DNA of 64,000 nt, from the NCBI RefSeq assembly GCF_918797505.1, contig NC_092802.1:13473480-13537479 (forward strand), given 5' to 3'. Source of the stretch: Bemisia tabaci. Lineage: Eukaryota > Arthropoda > Insecta > Hemiptera > Aleyrodidae. The translations under genes were made by a program, and so were the position numbers. Of this stretch, positions 21,936-33,224 are shown in pieces. The notes under the pieces are model-generated. The model did no database searches and had not been told where the DNA came from. It saw nothing but the letters and a program-made list of their open reading frames with translations. The first letter of the stretch is position 1, and each line of letters opens with the position of its first letter.

Positions 21936-22483
21936 TGAAGTATGAGTTGGCATCCGAGTAGCCATGATAAGACAACCAGAGTGGGAAGTCGGACGGACGC
22001 GATATGTGAACTTGGATTTATGAGACTTAGGAGGCTCTTAAGTTGAGGTTATCGAGGGTCAGGCGCAAGCCACTCTACGTGTCAAAAACTGACGGGCAAA
22101 GAGACGAACCCTTAAAAATGCCAACGACCAAAAACACACAAAATGTATTACTGCGGGTTCTCTCTCGGAAATATAATGATCTCTAGGCTACAGCTCACCG
22201 AGACACAGCATAATCTGCTGAAGCCTTCTTGCCCCTCCATTTTTCCTTCTTTGAAAACGGGGCTAAAAAAATGTACTACATACACGCTCTAATCACAAAA
22301 ACTTAAACGGAAAAACAAGTATAGTCAGAATTGTCAGTTATACGTTTGATATAATTGACTGCGAGGCAACTGCACTGATAAAAATATTTGTGTTACTTTT
22401 GGTTAATACAGGAAGTGGAACAGAAACCAACACAAATTTTAAGTTGATTTCGGTACCGTTTGCGGTGAATTTAGGAGGAATTT
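21936..22483. other. Single-copy intergenic DNA
   Basis: No shared repeat and no gene recognised. Confidence 0.35.
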
Positions 22484-22950
22484 GAGGAGAAAAGAGGAGA
22501 AAAGAGGAGAAAAGAGGAGAAAAGAGGAGAAAAGAGGAGAAAAGAGGAGAAAAGAGGAGAAAAGAGGAGAAAAGAGAAGAGGAGAAAAGAGGAGAAAAGA
22601 GGAGAAAAGAGGAGAAAAGAGGAGAAAAGAGGAGAAAAGAGGAGAGAGAGAAGAGGAGAAAAGAGGAGAAAAGAGAAAGAGGAGAAAAGAGGAGAAAAGA
22701 GGAGAAAGAGGAAAAAGAGGAGAAAAGAGGAGAAAAGAGGAGAAAAGATGAGAAATGAGGAGAAAAGAGGAGAAAAGAGGAGAAAAGAGGAGAAAAGAGG
22801 AGAAAAGAGGAGAAAAGAGGAGAAAAGAGGAGAAAAGAGGAGAAAAGAGGAGAAAAGATGAGAAATGAGGAGAAAAGAGGAGAAAAGAGAAGAAAAGAGG
22901 AGAAAAGAGGAGAAAAGAGGAGACAAGAGGAGAAAAGAGGAGAAAAGAAA
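22484..22950 (+). repeat. Purine-rich GAGGAGAAAA minisatellite, 467 bp
   Basis: The 10-base unit GAGGAGAAAA is repeated roughly 45 times with small variants (a few GATGAGAAAT units and some shortened units near 22640-22710). The plus strand is almost wholly purine. Its open reading frames in all three minus frames (Ser/Phe/Leu-rich) are trivial consequences of the repeat. Such tracts can adopt triplex structures in vitro. Confidence 0.97.
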
Positions 22951-23271
22951 ACAAGTTGGTTTTTGCAATCGCTAGCGATAGCAATATTCGTCATGGGAAC
23001 TTTTGCTTCTGGGATATGAAAATGTTAAGGTACAGTTCGTTTGTAGTATCTTCAGAATTGAAGGGGCTATGTAATTTTGTGTCGACATCTCTTTTTTAAC
23101 ATTTTTAATTTTTTTTTCTTTGCATACAAGAAAGCTGTTATTTACCAATTATTTATTTTCGTTGGATTATGTATGGTTTTTGGAAGTTAACGCATTTAAC
23201 TTTCAGTTTCGTTTTTTCGGCGTAAAGTATGATATTTTTACTCTACGCATATGCCCGAATACGCATCATAA
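22951..23271. other. Intergenic AT-rich DNA
   Basis: Nothing recognised. Confidence 0.35.
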
Positions 23272-23524
23272 CGACGGTGAAACTACCAAACCACGTATCT
23301 CGTTTGCGGTGTTTAAAAATCTCCGCTCACATTTTATTTTTTTGAAGTAGACCAAATCCATATCATTCCTTGAAATTTTCACAGAATTTTCTCCGCACGA
23401 AGAGGAAAAATCACGGAAATTTTCAAGACTGGACGTTAAGTAGCTTTTCATTTAAAAAATAAAGTATGACAGAAAGTCTGCGACGTCGCAAACCGAGATA
23501 CGTGGTTTGGTAGTTTCACCGTCG
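23272..23524. repeat. Family T foldback, copy 3 (empty site for F)
   Basis: CGACGGTGAAACTACCAAACC is mirrored by GGTTTGGTAGTTTCACCGTCG. The right arm has uninterrupted ACGTGGTTTGGTAG, the empty equivalent of the F insertion at 6352. About 253 bp. Non-coding. Confidence 0.85.
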
Positions 23525-23582
23525 ATAAGTGACCTATGTGCTTCCTAAGTTGCCATTTTTTTCATTCAAATAGATGTAACCG

Positions 23583-24160
23583 AAATGTTAGATGTGTACT
23601 ACCTATACTACTTTCATGTCATTGCTTTATTTATTTATTTACTTTTTGCGTAGGTATAAATTGTTATTTTTTGCTGAATTTTGGAGAAAATATTGCTTTA
23701 AGAACGTGGAATGTAAATTAATTTTATTGAAAAAAGAAAATACCATCATTAATTTGGGCGAACAGAGAAAATATACATCAATATTTGGGTCAACATCTCC
23801 CTGATTATATAAAGGATGAATATATTAGTATTTCTGTATCAAAAAACTTAGCTTTTGTCTTCAGAGATACAATGATTCTAGTCCCAGTCAATTTGTTTTA
23901 TTGAAAAAACAAAAAAACAAAAAATAAATAAATAAAAAAAAAACAACTGAAATGTTAGACATACTATTTTCATGTCTTTCTATTTGTATCAATCGGTACT
24001 TTTTGCTTAACTTACGAACGTTGAATGCAAATTAACTTTATTGAAAAAAGAAAATAACGTCATTAATTTGGGGGAACATGTGGCTGATTATATGAAGGAG
24101 GTATATTCCAGTATTTTTGTTTAACATATTAACTCACGAGAAAATGTTCGTACATTTATC
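23583..24160. repeat. Diverged tandem repeats around TTTATTGAAAAAAGAAAATA
   Basis: Two units near 23583-23810 and 23948-24110 share, in order, GAAATGTTAGA, TTTCATGTC, TACTTTTTGC, the TTATTGAAAAAAG motif and CATTAATTTGGG. The second unit runs into the M repeat. Confidence 0.6.
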
Positions 24161-25016
24161 ATCTACTATTAATTATTTTTTGATGATTAGTCTAAAACAT
24201 TCAATACAACCATTAAAAAGTAACACCCATCGTCGGGTATCGAACTCCCGATCGCCGATTGCCCGCACCTAATCAAAAAAAATGAGGCGGTTTAGTCAAC
24301 TAGGCTATAACGAATCGGCGTGTGAGAGAGTAAAAATAGCATACAAAAGACTCGGGCAATGGGCGGGACTTATCACAAGAGACCTTGTTGGGATATGAAG
24401 CGCATTGCTGTAAGAGCCATGGTTCGCACTGTTTTAATGCGTCTCGAGGTTCATCCCAGCACACATTCCGATCGCGGCAGTTGAGCTAAGGCAATATTTG
24501 CGTATCCATGAATTAAATCAATCAATCGAGCTCTGATTTTGACTTCTTTATCCGTAACGAGTCCTCCAGAACAATTTTCCACCTTGTACGATGGTTATTA
24601 TTTCTTTACTTCTATTTTTCAAATTTGAGGTGGGATAATGGCGGCTTCTCAAGAACACCGAGGTAGGCGATCTTTTGCACCAACGAACAGAAAACTGATG
24701 GCGAAAAATAACCAATCAGAACCTCCCAAAAAAAAGAATTTGCCTAAAAACGGAACTTCGTGGTTCTGCGCAGATTTACCAGTCAGACACGACATCTCAA
24801 AATGGAAAAAAACTCGCTGAAAGCGAATTTTAGACATCAACACAACTTGACGTAGAGACATGATTGGCTAAAAAATACAACGGTTTTTGATACATCGGAA
24901 AATCAACCAAAAATCGGAGACTGGGCGAAACGCTCAAGGTCGCAGAGGTATAGGGAATCCCATAGCGAAAGCAACGGAACGATTGTAATATCATGGGGAA
25001 CTCCGTTCCCATGACA
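23925..25016 (-). repeat. M repeat (~1.05 kb) with tRNA-derived module, copy 1
   Basis: It is the reverse complement of 34168-35262 over about 1.05 kb with only scattered differences. One end is a small hairpin around ATGGGGAACTCCGTTCCCAT. The tRNA-like part is at 24222-24319. Short frames such as 24649-24861 (minus) are open in both copies, but this reflects high identity, not shown coding constraint. It may be a composite of a SINE and an adjoining sequence. Confidence 0.8.
24222..24319 (-). repeat. tRNA-derived SINE head (A and B box)
   Basis: Read on the minus strand it has TATAGCCTAGTTGACTAAACC, resembling the tRNA A box, and downstream GGGAGTTCGATACCCG, resembling the B box and T arm. 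Between them a T run replaces a normal anticodon arm, so this is not a functional tRNA gene. The pattern fits the head of a tRNA-derived SINE with an internal pol III promoter. Confidence 0.7.
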
Positions 25017-25566
25017 ATATAAAGAGGGAGAAGACGAAGAGGAAGAAGAGGGCGATAAGTAAAAGAACAAGAAATAGAAGGGAATTTCTGAAACAAGGAG
25101 GAAGGAAATATGAAGAGGGAGAAAACACAGAAGATCAAAGCGATAAGTAAATAGCAAAGCAGAAATTCAAGGCAATTTCTGCAATTTCAAGTAAATGTAA
25201 GAGACGCGTGTAATTTCGTCGCCTCTCTCGCGACGAACCTAGGACTAAATAAATCATCCCTTCCGCATTCCGAGGGCACGTTCTCGACCCGAACAAGCCG
25301 GACGCTAATTTTCATGCAAGGATGTAGCCTAAAGTACCGAGTGCAAGAGCAACGCTAATCCGGGCGCCCCCCAGGGACTAGGAGCCGGGGACCAGGGAAT
25401 TAACCCGGAGCATGTGCAAGGCCCCGGCAAAGTAACCTAATTAATTAAAACCTCGAAAATTTCCGATTCCCGCCTTTGCAACGACGGAGCTTCGGCACGA
25501 TCGGAGATTTACAAGAGTTAGCAGTTGCGCCATTAAAACTCTGGGCCAGCGTTGCCATTTAGTGAG
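25017..25566. other. Purine-rich tract then GC-richer island
   Basis: 25020-25160 is GA-rich. 25200-25560 is CpG-containing single-copy DNA with a conserved-looking TAATTAATTAAAACC stretch at 25438. No reading frame of note. Candidate regulatory island. Confidence 0.4.
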
Positions 25567-26046
25567 CAATTAAAAGTATTTTCCGTTGAGAGGAAGTGAC
25601 GCGGGGAAGTTTCCAAGGAATCTACTGCCGTGCAACGCAAAAACACCGTAAACGCCATTTTAATTTTTTTGGAAACAACGTACCATAGCAGGAAAATTAA
25701 TGTACCTTGGGACAATTTTTTTTACAGAATTCTTTTGAAAATACTGTCAAGAACTTAACCTGAAAATTTGAGGTGCATGGGTAAAATATTTGTTTATTTT
25801 ATAAAACAATTAAAAGTATTTTCCGTCGAGAGGAAGTGACGCAGTGAAGTTCTAAAGGAATCTACCGCCGTGCAACGCAAAAACGCCGTAAACGCCATTT
25901 TAATTTTTTTGGAAACAACGTATCATAGCAGAAAAATTAGTGTACCTCGGGACAATTTTTTTTTACAGAATTCTTTTGAAAATACTGTCGAGAACCTAAC
26001 CTGAAAATTTGAGGTGCATGGGTAAAATATTTTTTTTATTTTATAA
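25567..26046. repeat. 240-bp tandem duplication, two units
   Basis: Units 25567-25806 and 25807-26046 align end to end (CAATTAAAAGTATTTTCCG, GAGGAAGTGACGC, GCCGTGCAACGCAAAAAC, TTTGAGGTGCATGGG) with few differences. The duplicated part includes the left end of the E-like element that follows. Confidence 0.9.
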
Positions 26047-26114
26047 AGTGTTAAGTTCCAAAAAAACGCGAAAAAATCTTGATGGATTTACGGCGTTCTT
26101 GCTTAGCACGGTAG
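25862..26114. mobile_element. E-like foldback (variant subfamily)
   Basis: The left end CTACCGCCGTGCAACGC with AAAAACGCCGTAAACGCC is mirrored by GGCGTTCTTGCTTAGCACGGTAG at the right. The length of 253 bp equals intact E. The interior differs from E, so it is a diverged relative. The left end also occurs in the preceding tandem unit. Confidence 0.6.
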
Positions 26115-26325
26115 AGTAGCTATTTGACAACTTTCAAGTGATGTTTTGACCCCTTTGCCTCCCTGAATTTAAATATCACTACAACATATACTTACCTCCT
26201 GATCGTTTATCTGAGTTTCGTCGTATCATTTATAGCGTTCTTTAAACCTTTGTTCACACAGGCCTCTTACGCTCTATTATTCGATGCCGCGATTATCCTA
26301 ACGCGAGTTCAAATAATCGCGCCGA

Positions 26326-26530
26326 GCACAGTGCGGCCAGCGTTAAACGTATAGTTGCACCTGCAAGACTGCAGGAATACTTCACGCATTGCGCCAAACA
26401 GTTGCGGTCGGCGCAAAACCCATAATAGCGCCTACAAGACTGCTTGGATACTTCCCGCATTACGCCAAACGCAGTCGGTCAGTTCAGGCGTGCAACCCAT
26501 AATAGCGCCTACAAGACTGTAGAAATGCTG
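26326..26530 (+). repeat. Family I array, three units
   Basis: Three consecutive units carry the core (GC)CTACAAGACTG followed by ATACTTCNCGCATTGCGCC or a variant, separated by GCGGTCGGCGCAAAACCC-like spacers. The unit is about 65-85 bp. The same core occurs in G and J elements. Confidence 0.75.
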
Positions 26531-26559
26531 TAGGACTGCGTGTCATCAGTCTAGCGGAA

Positions 26560-26563
<4 letters not shown>

Positions 26564-26592
<29 letters not shown>
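26564..26592. repeat. Poly(T) tract, 29 bases
   Basis: Uninterrupted T run just after the family I array. Confidence 0.95.
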
Positions 26593-27516
26593 CATAAAGT
26601 CACTTCTGAAGCAACTTAGCTCATCTCCTTACGGAAGCATACGTTTCACTGTTTGATTGACGGAAGTTGAATGAAGATTTCTACATTTCAAAATTTTAAG
26701 GCATTTAACTCAGGATGCATATGCAACTGATTGCAATAATCTTAAAAGCCTTGAAAACGGACGGAACTGGCAGTGCTATTGAAATAAAGTACGTTTTTGT
26801 TGCAACTTTTAAGCTTCATGGAAAAGAAAAAAGGTGATAATGAATATAATTATATCATAATGAAAAATGATAACTTTGAAAAGTTGCAGCACATTTACGA
26901 AAAATTGCAATAATTTTGAAATGCTTCTCGAGTGCTTAGATATAATCTACTTACATTGGTTGGTAGATGAACAGAGCAAAGTTCTTTATTCGGGACCGAC
27001 AATATTCCGAGACCAGGCCCATGTAGATTATTTATGACAATAGGCGAAATTTTGGGAGTGAGCTTGGTCAAATTTTTCGACCAGATCGGCAGGGTTGCAA
27101 ACCAAAGGAGAAAAACGCTCTGCTGAAGTCAAGGACTTTTAGTTGGTTGATGAATTTTGGCCAACGTTTACACCCATCCGTTCGTCGATTCACCTCGGGA
27201 GTTGGGTCGAGAATTTTGGAGATGGTTGTCATTACTGCCAGCATGAAAACCAAATGTTGGAGGCAATTCAACGCCCGGATAAAATTTCGTTTCGTTGTAA
27301 CGGAGGTTGGTAGGAAGTTAAAAACTTTAACCAAATCCAGTCGCGAAAATTTGCCCAGTGCTTGAGTTTTGCAGCCTTTTTGTGGGAAGAGGTTTTAGGC
27401 AAGAAGGAAATCATAAGAAATCTTTAAAATCTATTTTTCAACCACTTATTAAACACATTTTTTTTAAAATTAATGTATTTTATAATGATTATTTTTCAAA
27501 CGGACGGAACGCCCGT
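26593..27516. other. Intergenic DNA
   Basis: Short opposing frames at 27068-27334 (minus) and 27147-27365 (plus) overlap and have no recognisable domain. No shared repeat. Confidence 0.35.
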
Positions 27517-28137
27517 TGGATTGCATTTTGCAAAAAGGAACCAAGAGCATTCCAATGTTGCTAGGAATTTTTTTTTTTTGCACAGATAAGTTGGAACTGC
27601 ATTTAACAGAATGCAACCTGAAGGCCTTTTTTACATTTTAAATTCTGAAGTCTAATAATAATGTTGCTAGGATTGTGCAACTTACATTCTTTGAAATCAA
27701 ATTACTGACATCAAGCAAAAATTTAATTTACAAAGGTGATTCTCGTCTTGAGTTTATAGTTTACTGGGAGTGAGGCTGAGGATAAACAATTTTTAGATGT
27801 ACAGTTGGACTGAGTTAAAGAGAAAGGAACCAACCCACATTTTGGAAAAAATTTAGTTATGAGTGGTTTTGAACTCAACCGCTGCTCTACTATCCATCGC
27901 CAAAAACTCAATGTTTTTGTTGGAGAAAATTTTGCAGAAATTGAACTTGAAGTTTATCTTTTACATTAAGTCTTATGCAGGAGCTAAACTTTAAGCCTCT
28001 TCTTCTCGGTTCGACCCGGATGTGGCTTGGTTCCTTTCTGTTTAACTCCGTCCAGTTTATATTCACAGGTAAAAAAAATTGCGCTAGCTTAGCATCATTG
28101 GCATGCTCTTGGTTCCTTTTTGCAAAACGCGACCCAG
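27517..28137. repeat. Family R foldback interrupted by H
   Basis: The left arm GCATTTTGCAAAAAGGAACC + AAGAGCATTCCAATG is mirrored by GCATGCTCTTGGTTCC + TTTTTGCAAAACGC at the right. A second R copy is at 28539-28795. H lies at 27807-28053. Confidence 0.75.
27807..28053. mobile_element. Family H foldback MITE with AGTT target duplication
   Basis: GGACTGAGTTAAAGAGAAAGG at the left, mirrored ...TTTCTGTTTAACTCCGTCC at the right. AGTT on both sides (27803-27806, 28054-28057) supports the 4-bp duplication seen at 21098. The interior is diverged from the other H copies; no protein. Confidence 0.85.
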
Positions 28138-28538
28138 TTCCTATCTCGATCTGGTAACGTTGCGCTTGACTAACGCGCACTTTTCAGCTGAAGTGTTAAC
28201 TAGGGTTTACTATCGGAAAATGTAGGTAACAAGAGAAGTAAGGACGAGACGACTAATTAAAAGTTTCAGGTTTTTTGCGCTCCCTCTTTTCGCAGCGAGG
28301 TTTTTTCGCAATGCTCCGCGGGGATTTCCTCAAATTACGCTCAATTATAGAGCGTTTGCAACCTATCGATTAACCCATTCGAATTCTCACGAACCATTGA
28401 AAAGGGAAGGAGAAAGCATTTTCAATTTTAGGTCGTGGATAAAGAATGTTCATATTCAAGCGATGTTCTCTCCAAATACGGCTAACTTAATTCCATTTTT
28501 GAAATATATATCCGCTCATAAAGATTGAAGTCAATACA
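28138..28538. other. Intergenic DNA
   Basis: Nothing recognised apart from moderately GC-rich sequence near 28270-28330. Confidence 0.35.
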
Positions 28539-28795
28539 TGGATTACATTTTGCAAAAACGAACCTCGAGCATTGCAATGTTTCCATAAGACTGTGCAACT
28601 TCTTTGGTCTTGGAAAAAAACCTGATTATCCATTGACAGTTTCTATTTTATTCGCTGAAAACTGTGAATCTAAGACAAAAATTACCATGTAAATTTCGTA
28701 TTTTTTCATGATTTCAGTTATTTTACTGCAAAGGATGAATTTGCACAATCTTAGCATCATTGCAATGCTTCTGGTTCCTTTGTGCAAAATGCAGT
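28539..28795. repeat. Family R foldback, copy 2
   Basis: TGGATTACATTTTGCAAAAAC is mirrored by TTTGTGCAAAATGCAGTCTA. Inner motifs GAGCATTGCAATG and CATTGCAATGCTTC pair. Uninterrupted, ~257 bp. Confidence 0.75.
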
Positions 28796-29412
28796 CTACG
28801 TCGTATTTGATAGTGGTTCGCTGTATTGTTTGGTTCCAAACAATAGAACAGACCTTAAGCAAAAAGTTTCTGATTTTAGTAGAAAAAATTGAAAATGAGA
28901 AAATTCCTAACAATTTCATTTTTCATTGCCATTTTATACTCTTAAGAATAAAAAATCTATCACAAGAAACCCAGTCCCTCAGATTACTCAATTGACTTTT
29001 GAGGCTATGTCCACGCGTTGAACCAATCGCTTTCTATACAATCTCACCTGTTTGATGTATCGAATACCGCATCCATATTTATCTCAATTGTCCCTGGGTT
29101 TTCAGCCAAGAAGAAATACTTTTCTGGGTAATAGATATGAGAAGACTCTTGGTATTCTATCTCTTGGACTAGTCAGCTCGGACAAGAGGTAGAATCTCCT
29201 AATTTTGAGATCACTGAGCTGTTGAGTATGCTAGACCTAGTTCTACAAGAAAAGAGCTACACGATCATTCCATCAAGACTCAATTTTAGAAGTAAGGTTC
29301 AAAGCCTAATTTCAGATTCAAATTTTTTTTTTTGAATTTCATCCTTCTTCAAAAAAGAAAGCGCGACCAGTTGTCATGACTATTTCTTAGTCCCAAAATG
29401 CGACGTGATCCC

Positions 29413-29458
<46 letters not shown>

Positions 29459-30396
29459 TTTGGTTAATTACTTGAAGTTGTTGATGGTTGAACTTAAAAT
29501 TGTGTAACCTGATGCAATTTTTTTCAGACTTCTCGTCATGTTTTATTTTATAGGTCCAAAACCAATCAACACAGTACATGAGACATTTCTGTGGTGTGAT
29601 TTTTTTTTTTTTTTTTTAAAGACAATCCTGATAAAACTTCAATGAGTATAAAGTTGGCTCGTTTTTATTTGAAAATATCAAATTAGAGTAGCTACTTGAA
29701 AACACTGAAATCGAAACAGGTGGTTTCAAAGTCCGATCATCGCTTTTTGGAATGACTGAACTCCTATTCGGTGCATTTGTTGCTATTCTGCATTTTTAAG
29801 GGAAGAATGTCAGAAAACTAGCCAACTTCACCGCTGAAACTTTACCACCACCTAGAGAGACGACTGTATTTATTTCTCACTTTCTCTGGGTTTGTCCCAG
29901 TGACCAAAGGTAAGAATGAAGAAACTTTCCTCCAGTTTTCCCCTTGCACCCCCTCCTTTACTTCTTCCACTTTATCACCTCACCTCTTCCCCCGGTTTCT
30001 TTCTAACGTAGCCTCGCCGCAAGCTAAGAAAGAGCGCATCCAAGACAGAAGAATATATTTCGCTCCTAAGTAATTTAAGCTGATACAATTCCCGACTTTC
30101 GCGTGATTAATTCTAGAGGGTGAGCGCAAAAAGTGCAAAAAAGCGCCCAAGAGAAGAAACGACGGGGAGGGGGGCTACTGAGCTACTGAGAGGTGATATT
30201 TATGGCGCGGGCTTAGTGATAGCCGCGGTATATTTAACGAGTCCGGATTAGCAGCTACTCCACCGTTAACTCGAGGGAAAGAAACGGCAAATTTCTTTTT
30301 AAGAACTTGCTGACACTTTGATGTAAAAACTATCGACGGCGGATGGTGTTTCTTGGTGGGGAGCAAAATGAAGCAATAGACAACTCCCACACCGCC
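28796..30396. other. Intergenic DNA with a T38 tract and a GC-richer segment
   Basis: A pure T run occupies 29415-29452 and another T run lies near 29601-29617. 30000-30260 is GC-richer single-copy DNA (GCCGCGGTATATTTAACGAG near 30222). No gene supported. Confidence 0.4.
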
Positions 30397-30631
30397 GCAC
30401 AGTGGGTCGAGTCGATAGGAGAGGTCGGACAAAGTTTGGAAACTTGATACGCTCATAACTCCTTTCATACAAAACTTTGAGGTTTTAAAAGTGGTTTCAT
30501 TGGTTTCCTCGTAAAATTTTCTTCTGGAAGGACCTCCTGAAGTATAAAATGTGACGAAATAAATATCAAAATTTGTAGTTTTAGTCAAAACTTTCATGTC
30601 CGACCTCTTTAATTGACTCGATCCACTGTGC
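30397..30631. mobile_element. Family L MITE, copy 1, 3-bp GCC duplication
   Basis: GCACAGTGGGTCGAGTC is mirrored by GACTCGATCCACTGTGC. GCC flanks both sides (30394-30396, 30632-30634). The body (GAGGTCGGACAAAGTTTGG...TTTCATTGGTTTCCTCG) matches copies at 51407 and 61855. 235 bp, non-coding. Superfamily uncertain. Confidence 0.85.
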
Positions 30632-31251
30632 GCCGTCCTCAGCAAAAACGTCATAACTCCACTCAACATTTTTTCAATTTCTCCAGCACGTACCTACTGC
30701 TCTGTTACAAAAAGAAATCCATCGCCACAAGGTTCCATTTTTTCATTTTTAGTTCCTAACAGTGTGGCGGAGTAGTATTGAAAAAATGAAAGAAGAATAT
30801 TTGTTACGTTTTCTGTGAAACAGCAATTTTTCAGAAAAAAATTGAAAAAGTGTCGGATGGAGATACGTCGTTTATAGCTCGGACGGCAGCACAATATGAT
30901 TACAATAATTGCATATTTGCGCAAAGAGATGGAGCAGTATCATTTTTGAAAGGCACCGGGCAATTTTTGAGGGTGTTCATTCGTCGATGTAAGCTGTGCT
31001 TTCGTCGAAACGTTTGAGTTCCATCTCATGATATAAATTAAAGGAAAAATTTGAGGGCTGATACGGACTTTTGGGGCAGCCTTTATGTTTGTGATTGAGG
31101 GAAATTAACGGAGATTCTTAATACAGCACCGCGGAGGGAGCACAGAATAACTCAGAAATTAGATCATTGCGTGGAATTATGATGATTGCCTCTACAAAAT
31201 AAAAATAACAAATTTTATGATTTTGATAAACTTTGAGGTTGGTATAAAATA
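30632..31251. other. Intergenic AT-rich DNA
   Basis: No repeat or gene recognised. A 76-codon minus frame at 30694-30924 has no distinguishing features. Confidence 0.35.
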
Positions 31252-31480
31252 CACGGAAAAATTAAATTGCTGATTAAACGATTCAATTGCTAAAAAAGGG
31301 ACTGCAATATTTCAACGTAGATTTAACCACAAAAAAATGCTGCACTCCACTATTGTAAGCTAATTTAACCACGGCGGTGGTTAAAGTAGCAATTGTTTGT
31401 TGTAAAATCTACATTGAAACATTGCAGTCACTTTTTTTTAGCAATTGAATTGTTAAATCAGCAATTTAATTTTTTCCGTG
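31252..31480. mobile_element. Family C foldback MITE, intact
   Basis: CACGGAAAAATTAAATTGCTG is mirrored by CAGCAATTTAATTTTTTCCGTG. ATA stands on both sides, consistent with a 3-bp duplication. The centre holds TTTAACCACGGCGGTGGTTAAA. 229 bp. This is the reference for the disrupted copy at ~9925-10521. Confidence 0.85.
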
Positions 31481-31951
31481 ATACCTTACAATTTTCGAAC
31501 CAAGAAATTGTATCCTCTTTTGTATTTTCAAGTTTTGGTGGAGACACCTCATTTTAATCCAAATGCAATAATCTATTTTTAAAGTTATCCCGTTAAATCC
31601 TTGCGATCCGTTAAAAGTGCCCCATTTAGGATGCAACTTTCAGGATCTCCTTCAACTCCCCTAGATCAAAATTAGAATACGCTGCCTCCCAGCAAAAGGA
31701 GCTGTTTATGAAACGTTTCTGCGTGTGTGACTTTTTGGCGTCAGGAATTTTTTAATAACCATAACCATACCTTATAGCCACTACCTTTATTCTGACCGTC
31801 GCTGGAAAAATATGATAGAACTCTAGATCTCACCCGCCAAAAATAGAATGCAGGCGTAATGCTGCCTGAAGCCTCCTGAATGTATAGAGCCCTTACGGTG
31901 CCTTGACGTAAACTAATGATACTGCACTTGAAAATTGCCCGGCTGCTTTGA
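31481..31951. other. Intergenic DNA
   Basis: Nothing recognised. Confidence 0.35.
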
Positions 31952-32205
31952 CTGCTGAGCTAAGGAAGAACACCGTATGAACATTCAAGAGTTGCCAAAT
32001 TTCCTCGGATAAAATGTTCGTTTTTGAGAAAAGTTATCAATATTTTTCCTTGAAAATTGTTGTAACATTCGTGTCAAATTACAAACAAAATCCTCTACAA
32101 AATCGTAAGAAAAATGTTTATAAATATTCAGATAATTCGTGATTTATCAAAGGAAATTTGGCAACGTCTGAAGGTTCATACGGCGTTTTTCCTTAGTACA
32201 GCAGT
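31952..32205. mobile_element. Family E foldback MITE, intact
   Basis: CTGCTGAGCTAAGGAAGAAC is mirrored by GCGTTTTTCCTTAGTACAGCAG. TTGA on both sides suggests a 4-bp target duplication. The arms include GAACATTCAAGAGTTGCC and GGCAACGTCTGAAGGTTC. About 254 bp, non-coding. Confidence 0.88.
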
Positions 32206-32564
32206 TGAGACATGGTCTTAGGGTGCCTTCGCAGGGTCCCCTCTCCGTCCCCTTTTTCCGAGCATTTTCCTTTGGGCCCTTCCGCTTTTCCGGGCCCGAA
32301 CCGCTTCGTAACTCAATATTTCCTCGCTAGAAAAACTTGCGGCAGGGATGCGGGAGGGAGGGGGTAGAAACCCCGCGACACAAAGCGCAGTGATCACTGA
32401 CCACCGCATGCCTTTGAGGCCGCGAAACTAGAGTGTCGAGGAGCCTCACTCTGAAATGCTATTATTTGCATCAAGTGAGATACTATCGGTGTTGCCGCTT
32501 TTATTCGTTTTCAAAAGTTAAGCCGAATAAAATATAATCCAATTTTTAATTAAAATTTTAATCC
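32206..32564. other. GC-rich single-copy island
   Basis: 32210-32450 is GC- and CpG-rich and unique here. A 63-codon minus frame across it is unconvincing. Confidence 0.35.
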
Positions 32565-33224
32565 CTGTATGACCTGAACATGATAGATGGAGAAGCGATA
32601 TGTCTAAAAATGAATTGCATCTTGCAATCAGGAACTACGATTTCTGGCTCATTCCGAGAACAGTAAATGTGTCATGAGTTTTCCTACACTGAAAAAAAAA
32701 TCTTGGTGTATTTACTAAGAAAAGGGTAAAATTACCAAGAATTCAGGGTTCTATATTTGATCCCAGATTTTTCTTGGTAAAATTACCATTTATGGCATTG
32801 GAAATTTTACGGAGAAATCTCGGTAAAATTGTTGAAGTTTCTCGGTAATTTTACTGGACCTTGGTAAAAACGCCAATACTTTTTATTGACTGTGGTACAA
32901 TTACCGAGATAAAATGGCAAAGTTACAGGGAATTGATTACCAATAAAAGTGGTATTCTTACCTGAAAAAACAGTAAAATTACCCGTTTTTAGGTAAGCTT
33001 ACCAGTCTGTCTTGGTAAAATTACCAATAATTGGTGAAAACAAAGGAGATGGTAAAGGTACCAACGGACCTTGGTAAAAACGCCGAGTATTTTTTTTCAG
33101 TGTGTATTACCTGAACATGACAGACGGAGAAGCGATATGTCTAAAAATGAATTGCATCTCGCAATCAGGAACTACAATTTCTGGCTCATTTCAAGAACAA
33201 CATATGTGTCATGAGTTTTCCTAC
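32565..33224. repeat. Direct duplication of ~120 bp flanking an A element
   Basis: 32565-32686 and 33102-33224 are near-identical direct copies (TGTATKACCTGAACATGA ... GTGTCATGAGTTTTCCTA). They resemble one arm of family K. An A element sits exactly between them. Confidence 0.88.
32687..33102 (+). mobile_element. Family A CACTG MITE, copy 4
   Basis: CACTGAAAAAAAAATCTTGG...TTTTTTTTCAGTG. Flanking dinucleotides are TA on the left and TG on the right, unlike the matched pairs of other A copies. This suits its position at the junction of a duplicated segment. The interior is the standard GGTAA/TTACC array. Confidence 0.9.

Noticed and set aside
22338..22994. Long Ser/Phe/Leu-rich open frames (up to 218 codons)
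   Set aside because: They are the three minus-strand readings of a simple GAGGAGAAAA minisatellite that lacks stops by composition.
24222..24319. tRNA gene
   Set aside because: A- and B-box-like motifs exist, but the anticodon region is replaced by a T run and the acceptor stem cannot be formed. A SINE head explains it better.
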